In this document: piece by piece, positions 47,678-56,747 of the stretch
How positions within the stretch are numbered: position 1 is the first letter of the stretch
How the letters are laid out: each line of letters begins with the position of its first letter
From: Methylogaea oryzae
GTDB lineage: Bacteria; Pseudomonadota; Gammaproteobacteria; Methylococcales; Methylococcaceae
Assembly: GCF_019669985.1 (NCBI RefSeq)
Contig: NZ_AP019782.1
Location: 3,466,001 to 3,530,000 of the forward strand
DNA: 64,000 nt
Direction: 5' to 3'
Made by a program: the position numbers and the translations under genes
Notes under the pieces: model-generated
The model's database searches: none
Seen by the model: the letters and a program-made list of their open reading frames with translations, nothing else
What the model was told of the DNA's origin: nothing

Positions 47678-48061
47678 ATGAGCAAACAAATCATCCACAC
47701 CGACCTCGCCCCCAAAGCCATCGGCACCTATTCGCAAGCCGTGAAAGTAGGCAATACGGTTTACCTGTCGGGCCAGATCCCCCTGGTGCCGGAAACCATG
47801 ACCATGGTGGAAGGCGACATGGCGGCGCAAATCCGCCGCGTGTTCGACAACCTCAAAGCCGTGGCGGAAGCCGCCGGCGGCGACTTGGGCGATGTGGTCA
47901 AACTCAATATTTTCCTCACCGACCTGGCCCACTTCCCGTTGGTCAACGAAATCATGGCCGAATACTTCGCCCAGCCCTACCCGGCCCGCGCCGCCATCGG
48001 CGTGGCGGCTCTGCCGCGGGGCGCCGGGGTGGAAATGGACGGGGTGATGGCGCTGGACTAA
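47678..48061 (+). CDS. ridA: RidA family reactive enamine/imine deaminase
   Basis: 127 residues of the YjgF/YER057c/UK114 family. [37 protein letters not shown] and [21 protein letters not shown] with the conserved Arg-105-type residue are present. RidA hydrolyses 2-aminoacrylate released by PLP enzymes. It follows spoT by 11 nt, a common arrangement. Confidence 0.96.
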   Translation: MSKQIIHTDLAPKAIGTYSQAVKVGNTVYLSGQIPLVPETMTMVEGDMAAQIRRVFDNLKAVAEAAGGDLGDVVKLNIFLTDLAHFPLVNEIMAEYFAQPYPARAAIGVAALPRGAGVEMDGVMALD

Positions 48062-48091
48062 ACGGCGACGCAGCGCGCGCCGCGATCGCCC

Positions 48092-49060
48092 TCAGGCCGC
48101 GCCCAACGACAGACCCGCGCCGATGCTGGCCGCGGCGAACGCCAGAAAAAAGCCCCACGCCTGCCGATAGCTGGCGCGCCGCTGCAGTTCCAACCGGCCC
48201 GCTTGGCCGATGGCCAAAGCCACCATGGCATCGAACAAGCCCAGCCCATCTTCGATAACGCGCGTACCGCCGGCGAAATAGTCGCCGGCGGCGATGCGGA
48301 TACGCTCCCGGCCGAGCAACTCGTTTTGCAGCATGGCCCGAAACTCATCGACGAGTTTGCGGCTTTGGCCCACGGCATCCGGCCCCAATCCTCCTTGCAC
48401 GCCCCGCCCGCCGCGCAACGCCGCTTCCAAACCTTGGAAAGTCGCCTGCGCCACCGTGCCGATTTGGTCGTCCAGGTACAACAGCTTGACCCGCGTGGCC
48501 GTGGTCGTGCGCCCTTCGGCCGCGGCCCCGGAACCGATGCCGCGAGCTTGCCCCACCGCCTCCATCAAGCGGGGCAACCGGCCTATGGCCGCCATCAGCA
48601 AATCGCCCGCGCCGTCCCGCAAATCGACGGCCAGATCGTGCGCTTTATCGACGTCGTCCAACAAAAATATGGCCTGGGCGATCAATTGGGTGTGCCGCGC
48701 GAAACTTTGCTGCGGCTCCAACGAGGCGACGCCCGCACTGAGCGTCTCCCAATCGGCCTTGATACGGCGCCAGCGCGCCGTGTCGCTATGGGACGGATGC
48801 CGTTCGATCTCGCGCAGGTCGCGGCTCACCGTGGCCTGCATCGCCTGCAGCTTGTCGCGAAACGAGGCATCGCCGCGCAATAGCGCATTGGCCATGCCGC
48901 GGTGCTGGGGAAGGTGTTCCAGCAAACGGCGCAGCAGCAACACGTAATCCATGGCGGACCGGCGGCGGCGGCTGTCTTCGTAGCGGTTGCCGAAATGCCG
49001 CAACAGCAACCAGCCGCCGACCGTAAGCAGCAAGACGATTTCCACGACGCTCAACGACAT
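48092..49060 (-). CDS. membrane protein with NIT-like sensor region
   Basis: 322 residues. A single N-terminal TM (about 5-22) and a hydrophobic C-terminal helix (about 298-320) bracket a roughly 270-residue, mostly helical domain. It contains LLRRLLEHLPQHRGMANALLRGD, like the start of the nitrate/nitrite-sensing NIT domain (QxxRG), and a second LLYLDDQIGTVAQATFQGLE region. NIT domains normally sit between two TM helices of receptors. Here it stands alone, 20 bp downstream of a chemoreceptor gene. Assignment is by sequence pattern. Confidence 0.65.
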   Translation of the reverse strand: MSLSVVEIVLLLTVGGWLLLRHFGNRYEDSRRRRSAMDYVLLLRRLLEHLPQHRGMANALLRGDASFRDKLQAMQATVSRDLREIERHPSHSDTARWRRIKADWETLSAGVASLEPQQSFARHTQLIAQAIFLLDDVDKAHDLAVDLRDGAGDLLMAAIGRLPRLMEAVGQARGIGSGAAAEGRTTTATRVKLLYLDDQIGTVAQATFQGLEAALRGGRGVQGGLGPDAVGQSRKLVDEFRAMLQNELLGRERIRIAAGDYFAGGTRVIEDGLGLFDAMVALAIGQAGRLELQRRASYRQAWGFFLAFAAASIGAGLSLGAA

Positions 49061-49079
49061 TGGCCCACCTCTCCGATCT

Positions 49080-50333
49080 TCAGCCGCTCACCACGGCCAG
49101 CATATTTTTGGACAGCTGAACCATGTATTGGGCCGTCGACTCGGACTCCTCCAGCATCTGCTGGTTGTCCGCCGCCATACGGCTGATGTCCTGCGCGTGC
49201 ATGGCAATGTCGCTACAAGCCCGATTCTGCTCGTCGATGGCCAGGGTGATCTCGCGCATATGGGATTCGGTTTCCCCAGCCCCTTGCCGGACCTGCGCCA
49301 GCTGCTCGCCGGCGACGCCGGACATGTCCACGCCGATCGCCACGTCCCTCTGGATGGACTGCATGCGCCGCGCTACGTCCGCCGCGCTCTTTTGAATGCT
49401 GTCGATGACTCCCGCCACTTCGGCGGCGGCTTGGTGGGTACGGGACGCCAGGTTGCGCACCTCGGCCGCCACCACGGCAAATCCGCGTCCATGCTCACCG
49501 GCGCGGGCCGCTTCGATGGCGGAATTCAACGCCAGCAAATTGGTTTGGTCGGCGATGCCGGCGATCATCTGCATCAGTCGCCCGATTTGCTCCGATTCCG
49601 CCGCCAAGGCGCGCACCTGCGCCACGGAACCGTCGATATCCCCGGCGATTTTTTCCATACTTCGGCCACTGCTCAGCACGGTTTCCCGACCCGCCGCGGA
49701 AAACTCGCTGGATTGGGCGGCGATCGACTGGGTGGTTTTCGCTTGCAGCGCCACTTGCCCGACGCTGGTGGTCATTTGCTCCATGGCCGCGGCGATGGCG
49801 GCGACGGCCTGGCTTTGCCGATCGGTGGCATCGCTGCCGCGGCTGGACATGGCGCTTAGTTCCCGGGCGGCGCTATAAACCTCGGCGACGGAAGCGCCCA
49901 ACGCTTGCACGGTGCGGCCGAACTCCGTGCCGACGGCGTTAATACGTTTCGCCAAGCCGGCCAACTCGTCGCACCGACCGAATTGCGCGAAATCGACCGC
50001 CGCCGTCATGTCTCCCCGCGCCAGCGCCTGAGCGGCCCGATCCATGGCGTCGATCAGATTCGCGGTATGGCGGCGGTGGCAGGCCGACAAATACAACCAA
50101 GCCGACGACGACAAGCCCACGAACAGGAGCAAATCGGACTTGCGGCCCAATAGCGAGCCGGCGGAGGGAAAGTTCGCCGTTTCGGCGGCTTGCAGCAACC
50201 AGCCCCATTCGCGCTGATAGGCGTAAACCATCAGGCCGGCCTGGATCAGAAACAGCCATCCGAGCAAGGCGTGCCTGGCGCCATAAGAAATACGAGACAG
50301 CAGGAAGATACCCGGCGCAAACAACGCGTCCAT
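49080..50333 (-). CDS. methyl-accepting chemotaxis protein without a periplasmic sensor domain
   Basis: 417 residues. Two TM helices (about 21-39 and 66-84) are joined by only about 26 residues, too short for a ligand-binding domain. A HAMP-like segment and a long signalling coiled coil follow, with the conserved hairpin tip [40 protein letters not shown] that binds CheA and CheW. No CheR/CheB pentapeptide at the C-terminus. ATG 50333 has AAGGA upstream. No other che gene is in the window. Confidence 0.9.
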   Translation of the reverse strand: MDALFAPGIFLLSRISYGARHALLGWLFLIQAGLMVYAYQREWGWLLQAAETANFPSAGSLLGRKSDLLLFVGLSSSAWLYLSACHRRHTANLIDAMDRAAQALARGDMTAAVDFAQFGRCDELAGLAKRINAVGTEFGRTVQALGASVAEVYSAARELSAMSSRGSDATDRQSQAVAAIAAAMEQMTTSVGQVALQAKTTQSIAAQSSEFSAAGRETVLSSGRSMEKIAGDIDGSVAQVRALAAESEQIGRLMQMIAGIADQTNLLALNSAIEAARAGEHGRGFAVVAAEVRNLASRTHQAAAEVAGVIDSIQKSAADVARRMQSIQRDVAIGVDMSGVAGEQLAQVRQGAGETESHMREITLAIDEQNRACSDIAMHAQDISRMAADNQQMLEESESTAQYMVQLSKNMLAVVSG

Positions 50334-50571
50334 GAAAGGTCCTTGAATTGCGGCATTGCGCACAACGCAATGATTCGGCGTTTGATTCAGGACAGCGATT
50401 TTAAGTTTTGAAGAGGCATCCTGTATATAGCTTTAAATGCGCGCATCAGCCCATGGGCATGGCCGAACGGCAAACGCCGGCGCGCCGGAACATCACGGCG
50501 ATGGGATAGGGACTAGCGAAACGCGATTTTCGGGCGCCGAGGGCTCGGCCGGAAACGAAAACGGAGGAAGA

Positions 50572-50647
50572 TGGAGCGGGCGACGAGATTCGAACTCGCG
50601 ACAACCAGCTTGGGAAGCTGGGGCTCTACCAACTGAGCTACACCCGC
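50572..50647 (-). tRNA. tRNA-Gly (anticodon CCC)
   Basis: A full 76-nt cloverleaf on the minus strand: acceptor GCGGGTG pairs with CGCCCGC before discriminator T and an encoded CCA; D-arm AGCTCAGTTGGTAGAGC; anticodon arm CCAGC-TTCCCAA-GCTGG (anticodon CCC, reading GGG); T-arm CGCGAGTTCGAATCTCG. It is the only tRNA found. Confidence 0.95.
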
Positions 50648-50675
50648 GGAGGCTATCCCATAAGGATGGTATACG

Positions 50676-50706
50676 ATCATACCACACCGGGCCCGGCGCC
50701 GCGCAA
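50676..50706 (-). promoter_or_regulatory. predicted sigma-70 promoter of tRNA-Gly
   Basis: On the minus strand TATGAT (plus 50676-50681) lies 29 nt from the tRNA 5' end, with TTGCGC (plus 50701-50706) 19 nt upstream. A G/C-rich spacer is consistent with a stable-RNA promoter. Not conclusive. Confidence 0.4.
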
Positions 50707-50810
50707 GCGCCGAGGGGCGCGTATTCCCAACCTTCCGGTTAGGTTATAGAATCCCCCGTCCGCTCCAAATCCATAACAAAACCGAATCACTCACCATAGA
50801 GGAGAAGGCC

Positions 50811-51110
50811 ATGCGCATTTTAGGGGGCATCATCGCCATACTGGTTGCCATCTGGTTTTACCGAACCGCCGAATCCAAAGGCGCAGAACCGTTTTCCTGG
50901 GCCATCGCCGGCACCATTTTCTATTACCTGCCCATGGGGTTGTGGACCTATGTGGTCAATCCCATGATCAAAAACCCCCACATCACCAGCGAAGGCTCCT
51001 CCATCATCGCCCGCTTGGCGCCGACCTTGGTCGGCGTCGTCGTTGTGGTGCTGCTGCGCCAGTTCGTCTTGCTGAAAGTGAAATCCGGCCAGAGCGACAA
51101 CGCCGGCTGA
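50811..51110 (+). CDS. small uncharacterised membrane protein
   Basis: 99 residues with three hydrophobic helices (about 3-17, 28-48 and 70-87). No motif I recognise. A clear ribosome-binding site (AGGAGAAGG) precedes the ATG, and a bidirectional terminator follows, so it is likely a real monocistronic gene. Confidence 0.75.
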   Translation: MRILGGIIAILVAIWFYRTAESKGAEPFSWAIAGTIFYYLPMGLWTYVVNPMIKNPHITSEGSSIIARLAPTLVGVVVVVLLRQFVLLKVKSGQSDNAG

Positions 51111-51121
51111 TCCGCCCCTAC

Positions 51122-51163
51122 GAAAAAGGCGCTGCCCGGTTGCCCGAGCAGCGCCTTTTTTTC
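51122..51163. terminator. bidirectional rho-independent terminator
   Basis: AAAAAGGCGCTGC and GCAGCGCCTTTTTTT flank a G/C-rich loop, between the convergent small membrane gene and peroxiredoxin gene. Confidence 0.9.
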
Positions 51164-51180
51164 GCTTCGAACGGCTTGAA

Positions 51181-51786
51181 TTACAGGCCGGAAGCGTTCT
51201 TCGCCAGGTAGTCGGCCACGCCTTGCGGATCGGCCTTCATGCCGTCTTTACCCTTGGTCCAGCCGGCCGGGCAGACTTCGCCGTGCTCTTCGTGGAACTG
51301 CAGGGCGTCCACCATGCGGATCAGCTCGTCCATGTTGCGGCCCAGCGGCAGGTCGTTGACCACCTGGTGGCGCACTTTGCCGGACTTGTCGATGAGGAAA
51401 GTACCGCGGTAAGCCACGGCGGCGCCTTCCACTTCCACGTCATAGGCTTTGCAGATGGCGTGGGAAACGTCGGCCACCAGGGTGTACTTCAACGGGCCGA
51501 TGCCGCCCTTGTCGATGGGGGTGTTGCGCCAGGCGTTGTGGGTGAACTGGGAGTCCACGGACACGCCGATCACTTCCACGCCGCGCTTCTTCAATTCATC
51601 GACGCGGTGATCCAGGGCGATCAGTTCGGACGGGCAGACGAAGGTGAAATCCAGCGGGTAGAACACCACGGCGGCGTATTTGCCGGCGGTTTCCTTGCTG
51701 AACTGGTAGCTGTCCACGATGGTGCCACAGGGCAGCACGGCGGCAGCGCAAAAATCGGGGGCGGCTTTGCCAACGAGTACGCTCAT
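51181..51786 (-). CDS. typical 2-Cys peroxiredoxin (AhpC/Prx1 group)
   Basis: 201 residues. The peroxidatic Cys51 lies in DFTFVCPSEL and the resolving Cys in GEVCPAGW near residue 172. SVDSQFTHNAW and the conserved Arg in AYRGTFLID support the Prx1/AhpC group. It reduces hydrogen peroxide and organic hydroperoxides using thioredoxin or an AhpF-like reductase; none is adjacent. The last residues (NASGL) do not form the YF tail of sensitive eukaryotic enzymes. Confidence 0.96.
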   Translation of the reverse strand: MSVLVGKAAPDFCAAAVLPCGTIVDSYQFSKETAGKYAAVVFYPLDFTFVCPSELIALDHRVDELKKRGVEVIGVSVDSQFTHNAWRNTPIDKGGIGPLKYTLVADVSHAICKAYDVEVEGAAVAYRGTFLIDKSGKVRHQVVNDLPLGRNMDELIRMVDALQFHEEHGEVCPAGWTKGKDGMKADPQGVADYLAKNASGL

Positions 51787-52018
51787 CAGAACCTCCTAAA
51801 CGAATGTAATGGGGAAGGAATCGGGCGGGGCGGCCCAAAGCCGCCCGCGATGCACCGGCGCAATTGTACACAAATTCAGTCAGAAATACCGTAGCCTTCG
51901 GGCGGCGCCACGGGTAGCCGCGCATCGCCTTGACGGCGAGCCGACGACGCGGTGTACTGCGGTCCGGGGCCGTCTGCGTGCCCCTGACGACACCCCATGA
52001 AGGCAACGAGGAGGAAAC

Positions 52019-52996
52019 ATGGACCTGGTTTACCCCAAGGAAAAAACGCTGTTCGCCATTTTGCTGCTGCTGGCGATTCCCATTTGGCTGGCGCTGATCG
52101 TCGGCACGCTGGGAACGGCGCTGCTCTACCTGTTGGCGGGTTTTGTGTTTTACCTGTTTGCCCAGTCCGGTTTGATCGCCTACCTCAAGGGCAACACGGT
52201 AGCCATCAGTCCGACGCAATTTCCCGACTTGCACGAACGCATCCAACGCGGCGCCAAGCAGCTCGACATGGAAGCGCCCCAGGCGTTTTTGCTGCACGAG
52301 GGCGGCATATTCAATGCCTTCGCCACGCGCTTTCTCGGCAAACATTACATCGCCTTGTATTCCGACGTGGTGGATGCACTGGACGACCGGCCCGACGCCA
52401 TGGATTTTTATATCGGCCACGAGCTGGGCCACATCAAGCGCAAGCACTTGATGTGGAAAACGCTGCTGCTGCCGGTTAGCTGGCTTCCCCTGCTGGGAGC
52501 CGCATACGCCCGCGCCTGCGAAAGTACGTGCGACCGCCATGGGCTGGCCTGCTGCCGCAGCGCCGAGGACGCCCGTTTCGGCTTGGCCGCCCTGGCAGCG
52601 GGCGGCAAACGCTGGAAAACCCTGCGGCAGGACGAATACGCCCATCAAGCCAGCGAACATGCCGGCTTCTGGATGTCTTTCCACGAGCTGTGCTCGGACT
52701 ATCCGTGGCTGAGCAAGCGCATGTCGGCGCTGTTGCAGCTGGCCCAACGGCGGGAACCGCAAATGCCGGCGCGCAATCCGCTGGCCTATCTGTTCGCCCT
52801 GTTCGTGCCGCGCGTGGGCGGCGCGCCCGGCGCAGGCGGACTGATGCTGATCGCCGTTATCGGCATCATGGCCGCTGTTGCCATTCCCGCCTACCAGGAC
52901 TTCCAAAACCGCGCGGCTGCGGCAAAAGCGATGCACGGGGGAGTTCAACAGGAAGAGGGAGCCGAAGTCCCCGCGCAAAATCCGATGCCGGACTGA
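52019..52996 (+). CDS. M48 family metalloprotease with C-terminal pilin-like helix
   Basis: 325 residues. Two N-terminal TM helices (about 12-30 and 32-52) precede an M48 peptidase domain with the zinc motif HELGH (134-138) and the third ligand region ACESTCDRHG. Near the C-terminus (about 275-299), LMLIAVIGIMAAVAIPAYQDFQNRA closely resembles the N-terminal helix of type IV pilins, but without the Gly-Phe-x-x-x-Glu cleavage site. So the protein is likely anchored at both ends. HtpX-like role in membrane protein quality control is an inference. Confidence 0.85.
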   Translation: MDLVYPKEKTLFAILLLLAIPIWLALIVGTLGTALLYLLAGFVFYLFAQSGLIAYLKGNTVAISPTQFPDLHERIQRGAKQLDMEAPQAFLLHEGGIFNAFATRFLGKHYIALYSDVVDALDDRPDAMDFYIGHELGHIKRKHLMWKTLLLPVSWLPLLGAAYARACESTCDRHGLACCRSAEDARFGLAALAAGGKRWKTLRQDEYAHQASEHAGFWMSFHELCSDYPWLSKRMSALLQLAQRREPQMPARNPLAYLFALFVPRVGGAPGAGGLMLIAVIGIMAAVAIPAYQDFQNRAAAAKAMHGGVQQEEGAEVPAQNPMPD

Positions 52997-53043
52997 ATCG
53001 GTGCGCGTGGGCGCCCGGGCAAGATCGAAAGCGGGACGAACCG

Positions 53044-53886
53044 CTACACCTTGCCCACGATCCAGTCCAGCCAGCGGAACGGCAGGATGCGCCGCAGGAA
53101 GGCGAACAAATGGGTGGGGAAGGTGACGTAATAGCGCAGTTTCGGCCGCTTGGCCTCCAAGGCGTGGATCACCGCCTTCAGCACCGCTTCCGGCCCCAAG
53201 GTGAACGGCACCGCCGGGCCTTCCTTCAGCAAGCGCTCCTCGATGGCCATATAGGCGAAGCGATGGGCGCTGTGGGTCGGATCGATGCCCTGCTTATAGT
53301 GTTGATAGGCGTTGTCGCGGAATTTGCTGAGGATGGGCCCGGGCTCCACCAGGGACAGGTGGATGCCGGTGCCTTTCAGCTCCAGCCGCAGGGTGTCGGT
53401 CAGGCCTTCCAGGGCGAATTTGCTGGCGTTGTACGCCCCTCGGTATTTCATGGCGACGAAGCCCAGCACCGAACTGTTCTGGACGATGCGGCCATACCCC
53501 TGCCGCCGCATGACGGGCAGCACCAGGCAGGTCAACTCGTGCCAGCCGAACAGGTTGGTTTCGAACTGCCGGCGCAGCACGTCCCGGGACAAATCCTCCA
53601 CCGCGCCCGGCTGGCCGTAGGCGCCGTTGTTGAACAGCGCGTACAGCGTGCCGCCGGTCTGCTCCAACACCCAAGCCAGCGCTTGGCGGATGGAGGCCGA
53701 GTCGGACACGTCCAGCACGCAGCTCTCCAGTCCCTCGGCCTTGAGCCGCGCCACGTCCTCGGCCTTGCGCGCCGTGGCGAATACCCGATAGCCGCGCGCC
53801 TTCAGGCCCTTGGCGACGCAATAGCCGATGCCGCTGGAGCAGCCGGTGATGAGAACGGATTTTTCGGCTGGTGCCGGAACGGACAT
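53044..53886 (-). CDS. short-chain dehydrogenase/reductase
   Basis: A 280-residue Rossmann-fold oxidoreductase. The cofactor motif TGCSSGIG, NNGAYG, the catalytic Ser in NSSVLGF and YNASK (Tyr-x-x-x-Lys) are present. The long C-terminal extension (RYYVTFPTHLFAFLRRILPFRWLDWIVG) is amphipathic and may bind membrane. Similar proteins are annotated as SDR of unknown substrate. Divergent or unlinked to its neighbours. Confidence 0.9.
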   Translation of the reverse strand: MSVPAPAEKSVLITGCSSGIGYCVAKGLKARGYRVFATARKAEDVARLKAEGLESCVLDVSDSASIRQALAWVLEQTGGTLYALFNNGAYGQPGAVEDLSRDVLRRQFETNLFGWHELTCLVLPVMRRQGYGRIVQNSSVLGFVAMKYRGAYNASKFALEGLTDTLRLELKGTGIHLSLVEPGPILSKFRDNAYQHYKQGIDPTHSAHRFAYMAIEERLLKEGPAVPFTLGPEAVLKAVIHALEAKRPKLRYYVTFPTHLFAFLRRILPFRWLDWIVGKV

Positions 53887-53905
53887 GGCGCAAGGGCTCC
53901 GGGCT

Positions 53906-54172
53906 TTAGATGCCCATGTTGCTCAGGGTCATCATCAGGTCGTTGAGGATGGCGGTAATACGGGGATGCTCCACTTCGAAATGCTCCACCGAATCGCGCA
54001 CCTCTTCCACCAACCCATGGTGATGGCCGGCATCGGCCGGGCTACGCAGCTTCTCTTCCAGCCCCTCCACCAAGGATTGCAGTTTTTGCTTGGCCTGGGC
54101 ATCGCTCACTTCCAGGCTGGCGATTTGGTTTTTCAGCTCGTGGATGACATCGTTCAGTTTTTGTTGGCTCAT
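53906..54172 (-). CDS. DUF4404 family protein
   Basis: 88 residues, helical, starting MSQQKLNDVIHELKNQIASLEV and ending HPRITAILNDLMMTLSNMGI, the form of DUF4404 proteins. Cytoplasmic; function unknown. The first helix has heptad character, so oligomerisation is likely. Follows the SDR by 19 bp on the same strand, upstream of it in transcription. Confidence 0.85.
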   Translation of the reverse strand: MSQQKLNDVIHELKNQIASLEVSDAQAKQKLQSLVEGLEEKLRSPADAGHHHGLVEEVRDSVEHFEVEHPRITAILNDLMMTLSNMGI

Positions 54173-54256
54173 GGCGTGGATAAACTCGCGGCAATGGTTT
54201 GACGAATTAAATGCTAGTTGGGCGGCGCTGGGAAGCGGCGAATTGCTCGGGCGGCC

Positions 54257-54592
54257 TTAACGCCCGCCCTTGAGCAAATCCAGGGCGTCCTTCATTTGTT
54301 TCTTCTGCTGTTTGACAGCGTTTTTCTGTTGCTTGACGGCGTCCTGGAGCTGCTGGCGGTCTTGTTGCAAAGCGTCCTTGGCCTGCTTGGCCTGGTCCAG
54401 CTTTTCCCGCGCCGGCGCCAACCGCTGCTCCGCCTCCTGGCGGATGGCTTTTTCGCCGGCATTTTTCCCGGCCTGGACGGTGTTTTTGTAGGTTTGCTCG
54501 AGTATGCCCTTGGCGGGTGTCGAGGCGTCCGCCCAAACGGCCGGCGCGGTCAGCGACAAGCATACGGTCAGGACGGCGATTTTACGTTGCAT
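54257..54592 (-). CDS. periplasmic coiled-coil protein, uncharacterised
   Basis: 111 residues. A signal peptide (about 1-22, ending VWADA) and then an almost continuous Lys/Gln-rich coiled coil (REKLDQAKQAKDALQQDRQQLQDAVKQQKNAV region). No known domain. Same strand as the DUF4404 and surface-adhesin-like genes, with separate gaps of 84 and 51 bp. Confidence 0.75.
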   Translation of the reverse strand: MQRKIAVLTVCLSLTAPAVWADASTPAKGILEQTYKNTVQAGKNAGEKAIRQEAEQRLAPAREKLDQAKQAKDALQQDRQQLQDAVKQQKNAVKQQKKQMKDALDLLKGGR

Positions 54593-54643
54593 GGCGCAGC
54601 TCCTCGTGTGATTCGCACCCGCGCACCGAACGGGCGATGGTGG

Positions 54644-55066
54644 TTATTTCTTCGTGCAAACCGCGTCGTACACCGGCTCGATGAGCGATTCCGGCAACAC
54701 GGGATCCCAAGTGGCGGCGGAAGCGTCGAGCTGCCCCAGCAGCTGCTGCTCGCCGTCCAGATATTCCTCTTCCAGCAGCAGCAGGGTTTTGGCGTCGCAG
54801 TCGAACGACATGAGGCTGCGCACCCGCCGATACGGCACGTTGTTGGTTTCCACCATGCCGGGCTGCGGCTGGTCGTATTCCAACAGGACGCGAACGCTGA
54901 CTTTTTTATCCTTGCGGACGATGCTGGACCGGTCCAGGAACAACCAGGAAGTATGGTCGTCGGAAATGGCCGCCGGCTGCCAATCCACCGGCCGCGCCCA
55001 CGCCGAAGGAACGGCCAGCAGCAGGGCCGTGAAGATTATGCTAGAGGCGGCGGCGAATCGCTGCAT
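54644..55066 (-). CDS. surface-adhesin-E-like secreted protein
   Basis: 140 residues: signal peptide (about 1-24, SAWA) and a small beta domain, WQPAAISDDHTSWLFLDRSSIVRKDKKVSVRVLLEYDQ, which has the layout of the surface-adhesin protein E family. Two cysteines (in SFDCDAK and DAVCTKK) may form a disulfide. Function in this organism unknown. The start at 55066 was chosen over a longer frame to 55300, which overlaps sppA. Confidence 0.75.
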   Translation of the reverse strand: MQRFAAASSIIFTALLLAVPSAWARPVDWQPAAISDDHTSWLFLDRSSIVRKDKKVSVRVLLEYDQPQPGMVETNNVPYRRVRSLMSFDCDAKTLLLLEEEYLDGEQQLLGQLDASAATWDPVLPESLIEPVYDAVCTKK

Positions 55067-55098
55067 CGGTGTTGGTCCCCGGATTAAAGGCGATCGTT

Positions 55099-56076
55099 TT
55101 AACGCAACGACACGTCGTTGACCAAGCTGTGCAAGGCGCGGCCGGCGCTGGCGCCCATGCGCTGGGCCAAGCGGTCGAGCAAGGAATCCCTCGGGGTGAA
55201 GTTTACCAACTCCTCCGCACCGATCACCTCCTTGGCCACGCCGCGCGTGGTGCCGACGGCGTCGGTCAACCCCAGCGGTATGCTTTGTTCGCCGGACCAC
55301 AACAGGCCGGAGAACAGGTCGGGATTGTCCTTCAAGCGGTCCCCGCGCCCTTGCTTGACCGCGTCGATGAACAAGCGGTGCACGTTGTCGATGACGCCCT
55401 GCACGTGTTGCTTTTCCTCCGGGTTGACCGGGGAAAAGGGATCCAAAATGGCCTTGTGGGCGCCGGCCGTCATGGTGCGCCGTTCCACGCCCAGCTTGTT
55501 GAGGGTTTCCACGAAACCGAAGCCGCTCATGATGACGCCGATGGAACCGACGACGCTGGAAGGATTGACGTAAATCTTATCGGCCGCCGCCGCGATGTAG
55601 TAGCAGCCGGAAGCGCAAATGTCCTCCACCACCGCGTGAATGGGCAGGCCGGGATGCTCTTTTTTGACGCGGCGCACTTCGTCGTAGATGTAAGCCGACT
55701 GCACCGGGCTGCCGCCGGGGCTGTTCATGCGCAGGATGATGCCCTTGGTGTGCTCGTCCTTGGCGGCGGCCTGCAAGCCATCGATGATGGGATCGGCGCT
55801 GGTGTCCGCCCCTTCCATAATGACGCCGGCGATGTCGATAACCGCCGTGTGGTTTTTGCCGTCGACGATGGCGCCATCCTTGAACGGATGCCAAACCAGC
55901 AGCAACACGACCAGCAAGTACCCCAGCAACAGCAATTTGAAAAAGTTGCTCCAGCGGCGCGCCCGGCGCTGCTCGTCCACGGCGGCCAGCAGCACTTTTT
56001 CGAGCACGTCCCGCTCCCAGGCGGCGGGAGGCGTGGGAGAAACGGTGGAGACTGTGGAATTGTCGGCTTCGCTCAT
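55099..56076 (-). CDS. sppA: signal peptide peptidase SppA (S49)
   Basis: About 325 residues, the short form with one Clp-fold half. A cytoplasmic N-terminus, a TM helix (FKLLLLGYLLVVLLLVW, about 46-62), and a periplasmic S49 domain with the nucleophile Ser in SSVVGSIGVIMSG and the general-base Lys in AGAHKAILDPFSP. RMNSPGGSPVQSA is the oxyanion region. It degrades released signal peptides. Co-transcribed with the HAD phosphatase and rluC upstream. Confidence 0.93.
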   Translation of the reverse strand: MSEADNSTVSTVSPTPPAAWERDVLEKVLLAAVDEQRRARRWSNFFKLLLLGYLLVVLLLVWHPFKDGAIVDGKNHTAVIDIAGVIMEGADTSADPIIDGLQAAAKDEHTKGIILRMNSPGGSPVQSAYIYDEVRRVKKEHPGLPIHAVVEDICASGCYYIAAAADKIYVNPSSVVGSIGVIMSGFGFVETLNKLGVERRTMTAGAHKAILDPFSPVNPEEKQHVQGVIDNVHRLFIDAVKQGRGDRLKDNPDLFSGLLWSGEQSIPLGLTDAVGTTRGVAKEVIGAEELVNFTPRDSLLDRLAQRMGASAGRALHSLVNDVSLR

Positions 56077-56096
56077 CGTCGTTAATACCTCTTTAT

Positions 56097-56747
56097 TCAG
56101 ACCAATACATCCATCAACTGAACGGTGGTGGACAGGCAAAACAAGGGATTATGCTCCAGCAACTGCTCCCGGCTGTTGGCTCCGCAGGCAACGCCCACGG
56201 CCGCCACCTGGGCGTTGCCGGCCATTTTCATATCGTGCACGGAATCGCCGATCATCAACGTGCGCTCCGCCGCGAAACCGGTTTCCCCCATGATTTCCAG
56301 CAACATGCGCGGATGGGGCTTGGAGGCGGTTTCATCGGCGCAGCGGGTAACGCTGAATAAATCGCCGGTGGCGGTGGCCCTCAAGGCGTTCTGCAAGCCC
56401 CGACGGCTTTTGCCGGTGGCCACCGCCAAACGGTACCCCTGCCCCCGCAGGTCGTCCAGCATGTCCAGCACGCCGTCGAACAAATGGTCGCGGCCCAGCT
56501 CCTTGGCGGCATAGGCCTCCTGGTAGGCCTGCACCAAAGCGGCCTCTTCCGCCGGCGATATGCCGGGGAACAAAGCCCCCATGGCGGCGCTCAGGCTCAG
56601 GCCGATCACGCCGCGGGCGTCCTCGTCGGCGGGGTCGGGCAAGCCGCAAGCGGCAGCGGCGCAACGCAGGCTATGCACGATCCAGCCGATGGAGTCGATC
56701 AGCGTGCCGTCCCAATCGAACACGATCAAGTCGTATTGCCGTTTCAT
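56097..56747 (-). CDS. HAD-superfamily hydrolase (phosphoglycolate phosphatase-like)
   Basis: 216 residues. Motif I DWDGTLIDS, motif II VATGKSRRGL, motif III lysine (SKPHPRML) and motif IV GDSVHDMKMAGNAQ are intact, with a helical cap between 20 and 80. Its place between rluC and sppA is conserved in gammaproteobacteria. Substrate unknown; Gph-like phosphatase activity is an inference. ATG overlaps rluC end by 4 nt. Confidence 0.93.
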   Translation of the reverse strand: MKRQYDLIVFDWDGTLIDSIGWIVHSLRCAAAACGLPDPADEDARGVIGLSLSAAMGALFPGISPAEEAALVQAYQEAYAAKELGRDHLFDGVLDMLDDLRGQGYRLAVATGKSRRGLQNALRATATGDLFSVTRCADETASKPHPRMLLEIMGETGFAAERTLMIGDSVHDMKMAGNAQVAAVGVACGANSREQLLEHNPLFCLSTTVQLMDVLV

